The notes under the pieces were generated by a model that did not search any database, was not told where the DNA came from, and saw only the letters and a program-made list of their open reading frames with translations. This document shows, piece by piece, positions 35,503 to 43,478 of a stretch of DNA of 64,000 nucleotides. A program made the position numbers and the translations under genes. Positions within the stretch are counted from its first letter, which is position 1, and every line of letters starts with the position of its first letter. This DNA is from Rhodoligotrophos defluvii (GTDB taxonomy: Bacteria > Pseudomonadota > Alphaproteobacteria > Rhizobiales > Im1): NCBI RefSeq assembly GCF_005281615.1, contig NZ_SZZM01000001.1, positions 418,607 through 482,606 of the forward strand. The letters run 5' to 3'.

Positions 35503-36298
35503 ATGCTGAAGATCGATTGGCGGGTGCCGGCGGCTTACGTGCATACGAAGACCATCCCCGCCGCCGGTTTCGCCTGGGAATATCTCCGTCGCAATGACGA
35601 CTACCGGCAGGACTTCCAGATTCTTGTGCGGGCAAAACGGCCGAAAGCAAGCGAACTGGAAGCCTTCGTCCGGCGCTGGGGGTTGCGATTTCCCGCACGA
35701 CCCCGACAAACCGCCTGACCGCGATCCGCTGTTCTGGTCGCCCCGATTCCAGCCCCAGGCCATCAAACTGGTCCCGGCCGAACCCGTGGCTGCGAGGACT
35801 GAGCCGACCATCGATCTCGCACATCTCGACGGTCTCATCCTGCGCCGCGCAGCCGACGGCTGGCACGGCATCTGGCAGGTGAATGGCGTCGAGCATCAAT
35901 TCTGGCTGCCCGAACCCGTCCGGTATGCGGCGGCGTTCTATGCCGTCATGCTGCCTCTGGACGACTTCATGGAGCTTCGCGCACATGCGGCGCGGCGCTT
36001 CTGGCGGTCCCTCAAAGGTCGCACGCCCGGCCGTGAGTTCCGCGACATCCCCGACCAGCTTCGGCAGTGGCACATTCTGTCCTTGCGTGCGCTCGATGCA
36101 CGCTTGCGAGGCGAGAGCTATCGCTCCATCGCCGAAGTCCTGCTCGGCTTTCGCGGCACGAAGGAGGATTTCGAGAGCGACCCGAGAAAGAACAAGGCAC
36201 GTCGTCTCGTCGCGCATGGCAAAAAGATGATGTGGGGTGGCTACCGGCTGTTGCTGCACTATCCGATCAAGATAGGTTCTCAGGGCAACGACGGTTAG
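35503..36298 (+). CDS. fseA: FseA-like excision activator made from two overlapping ORFs by +1 frameshift (DUF6499-DUF2285)
   Basis: The first ORF (35503-35718, 71 residues, DUF6499, GGGAGG upstream) includes WRVPAAYVHTK and FAWEYLRRNDDYRQDFQ. The second frame, +1 relative to it and open to 36298, carries DUF2285: DRDPLFWSPRFQPQAI and SLRALDARLRGESYRSIAEV. The homologous stretch joins at the sequence TTT-CCC-G at 35689-35695, where a +1 slip turns CCC-GCA into CCG-CAC and the product continues PHDPDKPPDRDPL. The fusion is 264 residues. In ICEMlSym of Mesorhizobium the equivalent pair (msi172-msi171) gives FseA by programmed +1 frameshifting, which activates rdfS. A simple frameshift mutation is the alternative. 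Confidence 0.8.
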
Positions 36299-36442
36299 GA
36301 TGAAAAAGGAGTGCTTCACAGACGATAACCGAAGCTGCGGACCTTCGCGCTCCGCGCAGCGGAGGTCCGTTTCGAACCCAGCGTGCCAGATGCTCCGGAG
36401 CACGCCAATGCCCTCAGCCGCATTAAGCCTGCCTTTCGTACG

Positions 36443-36640
36443 TCATGACCGTCGACCCGTTGCCGACGTGATCGTGCGCTCCCAAATCCGTGTCCAAGCG
36501 AACCGTTCGGCGGGCCGCACCAGCCCGTCGCGCTCCATCCGCCTCAGAAGGTGCAAGACCCCGCTACTGCTCATCCCGAGGGCATCCTGCAGCTCCGCCT
36601 GCGTCCGGGGCGTTCGAGGACCTCGGAAACTTAGCGCCGC
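36443..36640 (-). pseudogene. Winged-helix regulator fragment
   Basis: The segment RTQAELQDALGMSSSGVLHL, then LRRMERDGLVRPAERFAW, has the look of a MarR/IclR-type winged helix. It ends at 36443 but has no plausible start, and upstream it runs into the 3' end of the SulP gene in another frame. It is probably a remnant left when the SulP cargo was inserted. The overlapping plus-strand frame from 36300 looks like its shadow. Confidence 0.35.
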
Positions 36641-36677
36641 CGCGCCTCGTCCCTGCCGGATCCGGGTATCAGGTCGC

Positions 36678-38390
36678 CTACTTATCAGTGCTGGCGAGAT
36701 CGCGCACCTGCGCGACAGCCTCGTCGACCGTGTTGGCATAGTGGACCCACGGAGGCTTCAGGCCATGGGTAGCGAAGACACGCTGGATGTCCCGGCTTGC
36801 ACCCGTAAGCCAGAGCGCGACACCTTGCTTCTGCGCCTTGTGGGCAAGTCCCTCGATCATGTTGGCACCGGTCGAATCGAGGAAGGGCACGGATGAGAAG
36901 TCGACGATCAGCGCCTTGTGGGTTTCCTGGATGCGATCGAGCACAGAGCCGATGGAGGCAGTCGCGCCGAAGAACAGCGCACCGGTGATCCGGTAGATCA
37001 CCACGTCGGGGTTCTGGGCCTGCTCTTCATGGTATTCGCCGCGCGGGTGGGCGGTGTCGGCCTCGTCGCGACCGACAAAGGCGCTGTCTGTCACAACATC
37101 TGTAGTCCGACTCATGCGATGAATGAAAAGAACCGATCCGAGTGCGAAGCCGACGACGATGGCCTCAGTCAGATCGCGAAAGATGGTCAGAAAGAAGGTG
37201 GCGCCCAACACGGTCGCCTCACCCCAGCCTGAGCGGACGAGGATCGCGATGGCCGATTTCTCGATCATGTTCCAGGCAACGACGGCCAGCACGCCGGCGA
37301 GCGCGGCCAGCGGGATGTATGAGGCGAGTGGCGCGGCGACCAGCATGAACAGGAGCAGGAACGTGGCGTGCAGCATGCCGGCCACCGGGCCATGCGCCCC
37401 GGCCCTAACATTGGTCGCAGTTCGCGCGATGGTGCCCGTCACGCAGAAGCCGCCGAAGAGGGACGATCCGATATTGGCCGCGCCCTGGGCCACGAGTTCG
37501 CAGTTCGATCGGTGGCGGCGTCCGGTCATGCCATCGGCGACGACGGCCGACAGCAGCGACTCGATGGCGCCCAGCAAGGTGAAGGACATTGCGGCCGGTA
37601 GGACTGCGAGGATGGCCTCCGTCGAGAGCGAAGGCAGGCTCGGCGTCGGAAGCGACGAGGGAATGCCGCCGAACTTCGTGCCAATAGTCTGCACCGGTAA
37701 CGTGAGCATTGCGGTCGCGGCCGCGGCAACGCCGACGGCGATCAACATCCCCGGCCAATGCGGGCGCCAACGTCGCAGAGCGAGGATTACGGTGACCGTT
37801 GCAACGGAAACACCAAGCGCGGCTGGCGTCACGCTGGCCCGTGCGTCCCAGAGAGCCGGGACCTTTGCCAGCAGTTCGCCCGGTTCATTCTCCAGCGTCA
37901 GGCCGAACAGCTCCCTGACTTGACTAGCGAAAATGATCACAGCGATCCCGGCGGTGAACCCGACCGTGACCGGATAGGGGATGAACTTGATGAAGGCGCC
38001 AAGCCTCAGGAAGCCGGCGGCCGCCATCATCAGCCCTGAGAGGAAGGTGGCAAGGATCAGCCCCTCCATCCCGTGTTGGGCCACAGTCGCGGCAACCAGC
38101 ACGATGAAGGCTCCGGCTGGCCCGCCGATCTGGAACCGCGATCCACCCAGCAGCGAGACCAGGAAGCCACCGACGATAGCCGTGTAGAGCCCCTGTGCCG
38201 GGGTCGCGCCCGAGGCTATGGCGATGGCCATCGAGAGCGGCAGCGCAACGATGGCAACGGTCAGTCCGGCGATGGCGTCTGCCCGCAACTGCACCGGGCC
38301 ATAGCCTTCGCGCAGAACGGTGAGGATTTTGGGGGCGAACAGCTCGGCAAAACTGGGAGCTCCGCTCTGCCTGGTGGTCTGGTCTTTCAT
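36678..38390 (-). CDS. SulP-family anion transporter with C-terminal STAS domain
   Basis: 570 residues from ATG 38390; an in-frame GTG at 38402 is less likely. About 12 membrane segments, including the SulP signature region (ALPLSMAIAIASGATPAQGL) and GGSRFQIGGPAGAFIVLVAA. The cytoplasmic STAS domain at about residues 440-560 has LIVDFSSVPFLDSTGANMIE. SulP proteins carry sulfate, bicarbonate (BicA) or C4-dicarboxylates; the substrate cannot be told from sequence. It is cargo between the fseA-like and qseM-like genes, co-directional with an XRE regulator 77 bp upstream. Confidence 0.9.
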   Translation of the reverse strand: MKDQTTRQSGAPSFAELFAPKILTVLREGYGPVQLRADAIAGLTVAIVALPLSMAIAIASGATPAQGLYTAIVGGFLVSLLGGSRFQIGGPAGAFIVLVAATVAQHGMEGLILATFLSGLMMAAAGFLRLGAFIKFIPYPVTVGFTAGIAVIIFASQVRELFGLTLENEPGELLAKVPALWDARASVTPAALGVSVATVTVILALRRWRPHWPGMLIAVGVAAAATAMLTLPVQTIGTKFGGIPSSLPTPSLPSLSTEAILAVLPAAMSFTLLGAIESLLSAVVADGMTGRRHRSNCELVAQGAANIGSSLFGGFCVTGTIARTATNVRAGAHGPVAGMLHATFLLLFMLVAAPLASYIPLAALAGVLAVVAWNMIEKSAIAILVRSGWGEATVLGATFFLTIFRDLTEAIVVGFALGSVLFIHRMSRTTDVVTDSAFVGRDEADTAHPRGEYHEEQAQNPDVVIYRITGALFFGATASIGSVLDRIQETHKALIVDFSSVPFLDSTGANMIEGLAHKAQKQGVALWLTGASRDIQRVFATHGLKPPWVHYANTVDEAVAQVRDLASTDK

Positions 38391-38466
38391 CTGTAGCCGC
38401 ACCTTTGGGAAGGACGCGGCGGGATCGTCGGCTTGGTGTCGGCGGTCGCCGTCGCGGGTTGAGGGA

Positions 38467-38727
38467 TCAGTGTTTCGGTGAAGGCGCCTTCAGTCGCACG
38501 CCGCGTCCGCTTGCCGTGCTGATAGAGCCTTCGCCGATTAGTTCGATGCCGGCGAGTTCAAGTGCCGCGACTACCTTGGTCAGGCTGTCCACGACGCCGC
38601 GCACATTGCCGCTGCCGGCTTCCATGCGCTGGATCGTTGGCACGGAAAGTCCAGCCAGCTGGGCCAGCGTCTTCTGGTCTATGCCGAGAAGGGCGCGCGC
38701 TGCGCGCATCTGTGGACCTGTGATCAT
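38467..38727 (-). CDS. XRE-family HTH regulator
   Basis: 86 residues from ATG 38727 (GGATAGG upstream), giving MITGPQMRAARALLGIDQKT with LAQLAGLSVPTIQRMEAG as the HTH. The C-terminal tail is basic. A longer open frame upstream is not needed. It lies 77 bp upstream of the SulP gene on the same strand, and similar pairs exist elsewhere, so it probably controls that transporter rather than ICE transfer. Confidence 0.8.
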   Translation of the reverse strand: MITGPQMRAARALLGIDQKTLAQLAGLSVPTIQRMEAGSGNVRGVVDSLTKVVAALELAGIELIGEGSISTASGRGVRLKAPSPKH

Positions 38728-39090
38728 GGTGCCTATCCCAAATATGATAATGGCTACATAACAGATGAATCGTGATATGTGAAACATCATTTCTACGCTG
38801 TGCCCTGAGGCATTGGAGGCTCGAAGGCAGATCCAAGCGTAGTTTGTCATGGAGGACCGACGCGCGACTGAAAGCGTGCAATCGAAGTGGAGCCGGCAGC
38901 GCAACGTCTCCAACGCGTCGTGGAACGGACCTTCAGTTCACAACGCCGAGCGGCAGGAAGGTCCGCACAGCTGAACACCTAGAGGTAACCGCAACGAATG
39001 TCGGCTTACTAGCCGATCTGTCGGACATTCGGCGTTATCGCAGTCGTGTCGAATGGCTTCGGGCCAGCGAAGCGGCCATAATTTATCCTT
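38728..39090. other. Intergenic region upstream of the XRE gene
   Basis: 363 bp with AT-rich blocks near 38740-38800 suitable as the promoter of the XRE-SulP unit. No gene, repeat or other structure is supported. Confidence 0.4.
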
Positions 39091-39378
39091 TCACGCCTTA
39101 TTCGCCGCAGCCTGTTCCAGTATCCGCTTGTATCCCTCGCGCGAAAGCCATTGCGCGCGTTCGAGATGACTTAGCCAGCATCGACGGGTTCGCAGTTCCT
39201 CAACGACAGGATCGCGGTGTAGTACGATCTCGGCCACTTCCTTCCAGTCCGCACCTTCCGCCTTCGCGTCGAGCAGGCGCATATAGGTTACGAAATGCTG
39301 CTCGTCATAGGGCGTGATGTCGTTTCCAGTCGGTGCTTCGTCCTCTACATTGGGATCGAGTTCGACGGGTGTTTGCAT
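39091..39378 (-). CDS. QseM-like antiactivator (small DUF2285-type protein)
   Basis: 95 residues from ATG 39378 with GGGG 7 nt upstream. The stretch TYMRLLDAKAEGADWKEVAE, ending in SREGYKRIL, lines up with the DUF2285 half of the fseA product (SLRALDARLRGESYRSIAEV ... WGGYRLLL). In ICEMlSym the small DUF2285 protein QseM binds FseA and TraR and keeps transfer off. Its location between fseA and rdfS and its opposite direction fit that role; binding is inferred from this homology only. Confidence 0.7.
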   Translation of the reverse strand: MQTPVELDPNVEDEAPTGNDITPYDEQHFVTYMRLLDAKAEGADWKEVAEIVLHRDPVVEELRTRRCWLSHLERAQWLSREGYKRILEQAAANKA

Positions 39379-39452
39379 CGTCATTCCCCTTCTGCCGGGA
39401 GGAGCCTGGCTTGCGGTACGCCCCCGCAAATGGCCCCTCTGACCTGGTGATC

Positions 39453-39598
39453 GGGGAGTTAGTAACCGTCACGAAACGGCCCCGTGGCCTTTAGGCGGGC
39501 AGCCCTGGACATGCGCCACGGGCTCCCCGACCATAAGGTCAAGGAGTGTGGTGCTATCGTGGCCAGCACCAGCCATTCGTGAGGGGTTACTAAGCCCC
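39453..39598. ncRNA. 146-bp strongly folded element between qseM and rdfS
   Basis: The ends, GGGGAGTTAGTAACC (39453 on) and GGTTACTAAGCCCC (to 39598), continue inward into TCACGAA/TTCGTGA to form a ~22-bp imperfect stem. Inside are two hairpins: CCCGTGGC (39481-39488) with GCCACGGG (39515-39522), and TGGTGCT (39549-39555) with AGCACCA (39565-39571). This is a three-way-junction shape. It could be a structured RNA, an oriT-type cruciform or a small inverted-repeat element. I cannot decide strand or function. Confidence 0.55.
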
Positions 39599-39845
39599 AG
39601 AGCAGCGCGTCTGCCCCACCTTCAGTCTTAACCGACGCGCACCGAATTGTCTTCGCCGAATTGGCACGAAAGACTACGACGCGCTGAATTTCCTCATCTT
39701 TTCAATCTGATCGCCGCCGGAAGGGGTGCCGCGAGCGCACAGGCGCAAATACGGCACGCTACAGGCCGCCGATCCCTCGCCATGGTTCGCGATAGCCCGC
39801 CGCCGTCATCGGCAACGGAATCGATTTTCGAACCGGAGGTGATCC

Positions 39846-40118
39846 ATGGCCAACCGCCATAACGCGGACCTGCCGCCGCGCCTGCTACGCACACAGGAAG
39901 CCGCACGCTTCCTCGGCATATCACTGCGTACCCTTGAGAAACACCGGACGTACGGAACCGGCCCTGTCTACCGCAAGATCGGTGGCCGTGTCCTTTACGC
40001 CCTCCGCGATCTGGAAGCCTGGACCGAGATCGGCGTCCGCAAGTCCACCAGCGACGCAAATGCCGGGACGGTCTTTCCCGCACGCCCGCTGACACCCGAA
40101 GAACGGGGCGAGCGCTGA
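39846..40118 (+). CDS. rdfS: RdfS-like excisionase / HTH_17 DNA-binding protein
   Basis: 90 residues from ATG 39846 with a full GGAGGTGA ribosome site. The winged helix pattern is that of AlpA/excisionase proteins: LLRTQEAARFLGISLRTLEK, then GPVYRKIGGRVLYALRDLEAW. In ICEMlSym-type elements RdfS drives excision and starts the operon leading to the relaxase. Here it is likewise followed, one base after its stop, by repA and by parA, traF and the relaxase. Confidence 0.85.
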   Translation: MANRHNADLPPRLLRTQEAARFLGISLRTLEKHRTYGTGPVYRKIGGRVLYALRDLEAWTEIGVRKSTSDANAGTVFPARPLTPEERGER

Positions 40119-41147
40119 ATGCTGCGCGAGGACCGCCATAACTGCACGCAGCCCGCCGGGGACAGCGAGCGCAGCCGTCTCGATCCCTTCGTGGTCGCGA
40201 CCGGCGATGCTGCGCCACGCGACCAGCGCGATTTGATGGAAAGGCCCTTCTTCTCGCTAGCCAAGCGGCCGCGCACAAAGCCGATCCGGTATCGAACCGC
40301 CGATGTCGAGGTGCAGGTTTTTGCCATGCCCGAGCATGGCATGGCGACCATATGGGATGCCGATGTGCTGATCTGGGCCGCCTCGCAGATCGTCGCGGCC
40401 GAGAACAGCGGTTTCACCACGTCGCGCTTCTTCCGTTTCATGCCTTACCAGCTCCTGCGCGCCGTCGGGCGGGCCACCGGTAACCGAGACTATCTGCTGC
40501 TCAAGGCGGCGCTCGCGCGCCTGCAGTCGACCGTCATCGCCACCACCATCCGGGGCGGCCGGCATTGGCGGCGGCGGCAGTTCTCATGGATCAACGAATG
40601 GGAAGAAATGACAACCGGCACGGGCCGCGTCGAAGGCATGGAATTCGTGCTGCCCGAATGGTTCTATAACAGCGTCGTCGACCGCTCGCTGGTGCTCACG
40701 ATCGATCCGGCCTATTTCCGCCTGACCGGCGGCATCGAGCGCTGGCTCTATCGCGTCGCCCGCAAGCACGCCGGACGCCAGCCCGAAGGCTGGGCGTTCG
40801 AGTTTTCCCACCTCCATCAGAAGTCCGGCAGCCTGGCGCGACCGTCCGACTTCGCGCTCGATCTGCGCCGGCTGACAGCCCGCCAGTCATTGCCCGGCTA
40901 TCGGCTCCAGATCGAATGGGAGGACGGGCGGGAACTGCTGCGTTTTCTGCCCGAAAACCTGTCCACAGTGCCTGTGGAAACGCCTGTGAATCCTATCGGG
41001 ACATTAGGCGTACACAGTATCGGGACATTAGGCGCAAATCGCGCGCCGGACTCTATAGAAGAATCTAACAGAGAATCTAACTCTTCTTCTTTGACGCGCG
41101 CGCACGCGATCAGTGGTGCCGGTGCCACCCGGCGAGGTGCGCCATGA
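40119..41147 (+). CDS. repA: RepA-type replication initiator (RPA family)
   Basis: 342 residues; ATG 40119 directly follows the rdfS stop. The sequence matches the replication initiator protein A family of alphaproteobacterial plasmids: ERPFFSLAKRPRTKPIRYRT, FFRFMPYQLLRAVGRATGN, FEFSHLHQKSGS. Such proteins act at iterons. The C-terminal coding region contains two repeats encoding SIGTLG and lies in a region with origin-like features. It ends in ATGA overlap with parA. Confidence 0.85.
   Translation: MLREDRHNCTQPAGDSERSRLDPFVVATGDAAPRDQRDLMERPFFSLAKRPRTKPIRYRTADVEVQVFAMPEHGMATIWDADVLIWAASQIVAAENSGFTTSRFFRFMPYQLLRAVGRATGNRDYLLLKAALARLQSTVIATTIRGGRHWRRRQFSWINEWEEMTTGTGRVEGMEFVLPEWFYNSVVDRSLVLTIDPAYFRLTGGIERWLYRVARKHAGRQPEGWAFEFSHLHQKSGSLARPSDFALDLRRLTARQSLPGYRLQIEWEDGRELLRFLPENLSTVPVETPVNPIGTLGVHSIGTLGANRAPDSIEESNRESNSSSLTRAHAISGAGATRRGAP
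40959..41095. other. Candidate replication origin inside the 3' end of repA
   Basis: Two DnaA-box-like sequences face each other (CTGTCCACA at 40959-40967, TGTGGAAAC at 40973-40981). Then the direct repeat TATCGGGACATTAGGCG occurs at 40994-41010 and 41018-41034, 24 bp apart. Then comes an AT-rich stretch with two AGAATCTAAC repeats (about 41055-41080). The order boxes, iterons, AT-rich region is that of a small theta origin. Confidence 0.5.
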
Positions 41148-41794
41148 TCGTCGCGTTCCTCAACCAGAAAGGCGGCGTCGGCAAGACCACGCTGGCGCTG
41201 CATCTCGCCGGTGAATGGGCCGGGAAGGGAAAGCGGGTCGCGCTGATCGATGCCGATCCGCAAGGCTCGGCTCTGGACTGGTCGGAGCGCCGCAGCCATG
41301 AGGGCTTGCCGCGCGCCTTTGGCGTCGTCGGTCTGGCCCGCGACACATTGCACCGCGAAGCGCCGGAGCTGGCCCGCGACGCCGATCATGTTGTCATCGA
41401 CGGGCCGCCGCGTGTCGCCGGCCTCATGCGCTCCGCGCTGCTCGCCGCCGACCTGGTGCTGATCCCGGTGCAGCCTTCGCCGTTCGACGGTTGGGCCTCG
41501 GCCGAGATGCTGTCGCTTCTCAGCGAAGCCCGCATCTACCGGCCCGAGCTGACCGCACGGTTCATTCTCAACCGTTGCGGCGCGCGCACCGTCATCGCCC
41601 GCGAGACGGCCGAAACATTGGCCGATCACGACCCGCCGGTACTCGCGGCCACCATTGGCCAGCGCGTCGTCTTCGCCGACGCCGCGCAATCCGGCCGGCT
41701 CGCATCCGAAATCGACGCCGACTGCCCGGCCGCGCGCGAGGTCGAGGCACTGACCGACGAAATCGACCAGCTTCACATCGGGACGGCCCCATGA
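41144..41794 (+). CDS. parA: ParA-family partition ATPase
   Basis: 216 residues; ATG 41144 overlaps the repA stop. The deviant Walker A KGGVGKTT is at residues 9-16, followed by LIDADPQGSALDW and VVIDGPPRVAGLMRSAL. It is short and without an N-terminal DNA-binding domain, as in ICE and small-plasmid ParA proteins. Coupled to the next gene through ATGA, whose product is the likely centromere-binding partner. Confidence 0.9.
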   Translation: MIVAFLNQKGGVGKTTLALHLAGEWAGKGKRVALIDADPQGSALDWSERRSHEGLPRAFGVVGLARDTLHREAPELARDADHVVIDGPPRVAGLMRSALLAADLVLIPVQPSPFDGWASAEMLSLLSEARIYRPELTARFILNRCGARTVIARETAETLADHDPPVLAATIGQRVVFADAAQSGRLASEIDADCPAAREVEALTDEIDQLHIGTAP

Positions 41795-42045
41795 CCGGAC
41801 GCACAGGCAAACGCGGTTTCGCATCCCGGCCGGGCGATCCCGAAAACTGGATCAAGGCGGCCGAGACGCCGCCGCACGGGAAGGCTACCGGCGAAGCGTT
41901 CACCGCGCGCCTGACCATCGACATCACGCCCGAGCTGCGCGGGCGCATCAAAGTTGCTGCATTCCGGCGCGGCATCACCGTCACCGACATGCTGCGCGAT
42001 CTGCTCGCCCGCGAGTTTCCGCCGACCGATGGAGATCCGACATGA
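41791..42045 (+). CDS. Small partition partner, ribbon-helix-helix-like
   Basis: 84 residues; ATG 41791 overlaps the parA stop. The C-terminal half (ARLTIDITPELRGRIKVAAF, then RRGITVTDMLRDLL) has the strand-helix-helix pattern of ParG/RHH proteins, and the N-terminal half is flexible. Position after ParA supports a ParB-type role. Confidence 0.75.
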   Translation: MTGRTGKRGFASRPGDPENWIKAAETPPHGKATGEAFTARLTIDITPELRGRIKVAAFRRGITVTDMLRDLLAREFPPTDGDPT

Positions 42046-42560
42046 CCGGCAAAGCGGCCCGCCGCATGCACGGCCGTCCGCTGCCGGACGAGCCGCCACC
42101 CTTCACCACATTGGTCGAACTGACCTTCCAAAAGCAGAAGGTCGAGCACTGGATACGCTTCGGCGGGAAGAGCTACGAACGGATCATCGACCGCCGCCGC
42201 AGCGTTGTCGGCTTCGCGCCGAACAGCATTTTCGCCTTCGTCAGATGGGCGGCCGGCGAGCACGGCACGATCGTCTCGCGCATCGACATCGTGCGGGCCA
42301 TCGACCGCGGCGAGCCGTTCCAGACGCTGCCCTTCGTTCGTCCCGGTGGTGAGATCCTGTTGCGCCTCCACAGCTGGGCGAAGGTCCAGCGCGCCCTTGC
42401 GGCCATCGACGCCGTTGAAGCGCTCGGCCTCGATGCCGCCGACGTTTCGCCAGAGCACTGGCGGCATGTCCACAACCGTCTGACCGCCGGTCTGGAGCCG
42501 CACGCCTATTCGCCCGAGCGGCATGCCGCTTGGCTTCACCGTCGGAGGATCGCCCCATGA
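42042..42560 (+). CDS. DUF2840 domain-containing protein
   Basis: 172 residues; ATG 42042 overlaps the previous stop. It shows the DUF2840 features TTLVELTFQKQKVEHWIRFG and RRRSVVGFAPNSIFAFVRWA. The function is unknown, but the family always sits between parA and traF in this ICE type. Soluble. Confidence 0.85.
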   Translation: MTGKAARRMHGRPLPDEPPPFTTLVELTFQKQKVEHWIRFGGKSYERIIDRRRSVVGFAPNSIFAFVRWAAGEHGTIVSRIDIVRAIDRGEPFQTLPFVRPGGEILLRLHSWAKVQRALAAIDAVEALGLDAADVSPEHWRHVHNRLTAGLEPHAYSPERHAAWLHRRRIAP

Positions 42561-43102
42561 CGCGCCGCCGCATCCTCACGGTGGCGACGGTGGCCGTCAT
42601 CGGCATCGCCGCCGCAAGCGCCGTCGATTGGCCGACGAAACTCATCTGGAATGCCACAGCGAGCGCACCCATCGGCTTCTACACCATCGCGCCAGCGGAC
42701 CCGATCGAGGTAACTGAACTGGTCGTCGTGATGCTGCCCAAGCGGTTCGCCCGCTTCGTGGTGCAGCGCGGCTATATCGGGCGCGGCGTGCCGCTCCTGA
42801 AGCGCGTTCTTGGCCTGCCGGGCCAGCGTGTGTGCCGTATCGGCCTCACGATCACTGTTGACGGAATCGAGATGGGCGCGGCCTTGGACCGCGACCGCGT
42901 GGGCCGCGAACTGCCCGTCTGGCAGGGCTGCCGCGTCATCCGCGACGGCGAACTCTTTCTCATGAACTGGGAGGTCCTGGATAGCCTCGACGGCCGTTAC
43001 TTCGGACCCATTCCCGCAAGTTCCGTCATCGGCCGGGCGCAGCCGCTCTGGACCGATGAGGACGGCGACGGGCGCTTCGTATGGCGCGCGCCATCGCACT
43101 GA
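42557..43102 (+). CDS. traF: TraF-like S26 family signal peptidase
   Basis: 181 residues from ATG 42557, overlapping the DUF2840 stop. An N-terminal membrane segment (ILTVATVAVIGIAAASAV) is followed by the nucleophile motif with Ser36 in NATASAPIGFY and Lys82 in PLLKRVLGLPG. TraF of plasmid RP4 processes and cyclises the TrbC pilin; here trbC is at 58895. The expected substrate maturation is therefore encoded in the same element. Confidence 0.88.
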   Translation: MTRRRILTVATVAVIGIAAASAVDWPTKLIWNATASAPIGFYTIAPADPIEVTELVVVMLPKRFARFVVQRGYIGRGVPLLKRVLGLPGQRVCRIGLTITVDGIEMGAALDRDRVGRELPVWQGCRVIRDGELFLMNWEVLDSLDGRYFGPIPASSVIGRAQPLWTDEDGDGRFVWRAPSH

Positions 43103-43139
43103 GCCCGCACATCCACCCCCATGCCACGGGAGACTTACC

Positions 43140-43475
43140 ATGCCCCAGATCGGTCAATTCACGCGCGAGGAAACGCACTTCGTCGGGCGTGTCCACACGC
43201 TTACCCTCTACCGCGAACTCACCATCGTTCCCGCCGAACAGTCGGACGCGGAGAACGCGCCGGACTATCGCGTTCATCACGGCGCGGACGATGGACCGGA
43301 GATCGGCGCGGCCTGGAAACGGACCGGCGAGAAGGCCGGCGAATATCTTTCGGTCCTGATCGACGACCCCGCCTTGCCGCAGGCGATCCGAGCCAATCTC
43401 TTTCAAGATGGCGACGGCAAAGCAGCGTGGTCGTTGCAGTGGAACCGTCCGCCTCGGCGTGGCGGAAAGGACTGA
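43140..43475 (+). CDS. DUF736 family protein (second copy)
   Basis: 111 residues from ATG 43140 with GGGAG upstream. The DUF736 hallmarks are kept (QFTREETHFVGRVHTLTLYR, IGAAWKR, YLSVLIDDP, ANLFQDGDG), but it differs strongly from the first copy at 34695, so it is an old paralogue. It lies between traF and the lytic transglycosylase, the usual place in the transfer operon. Confidence 0.85.
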   Translation: MPQIGQFTREETHFVGRVHTLTLYRELTIVPAEQSDAENAPDYRVHHGADDGPEIGAAWKRTGEKAGEYLSVLIDDPALPQAIRANLFQDGDGKAAWSLQWNRPPRRGGKD

Positions 43476-43478
43476 GCG

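Noticed and set aside
36300..36896. 198-codon plus-strand frame after fseA
   Set aside because: It overlaps the 3' end of SulP antisense and a winged-helix remnant antisense; the product is Arg/Ser-rich with no family resemblance.
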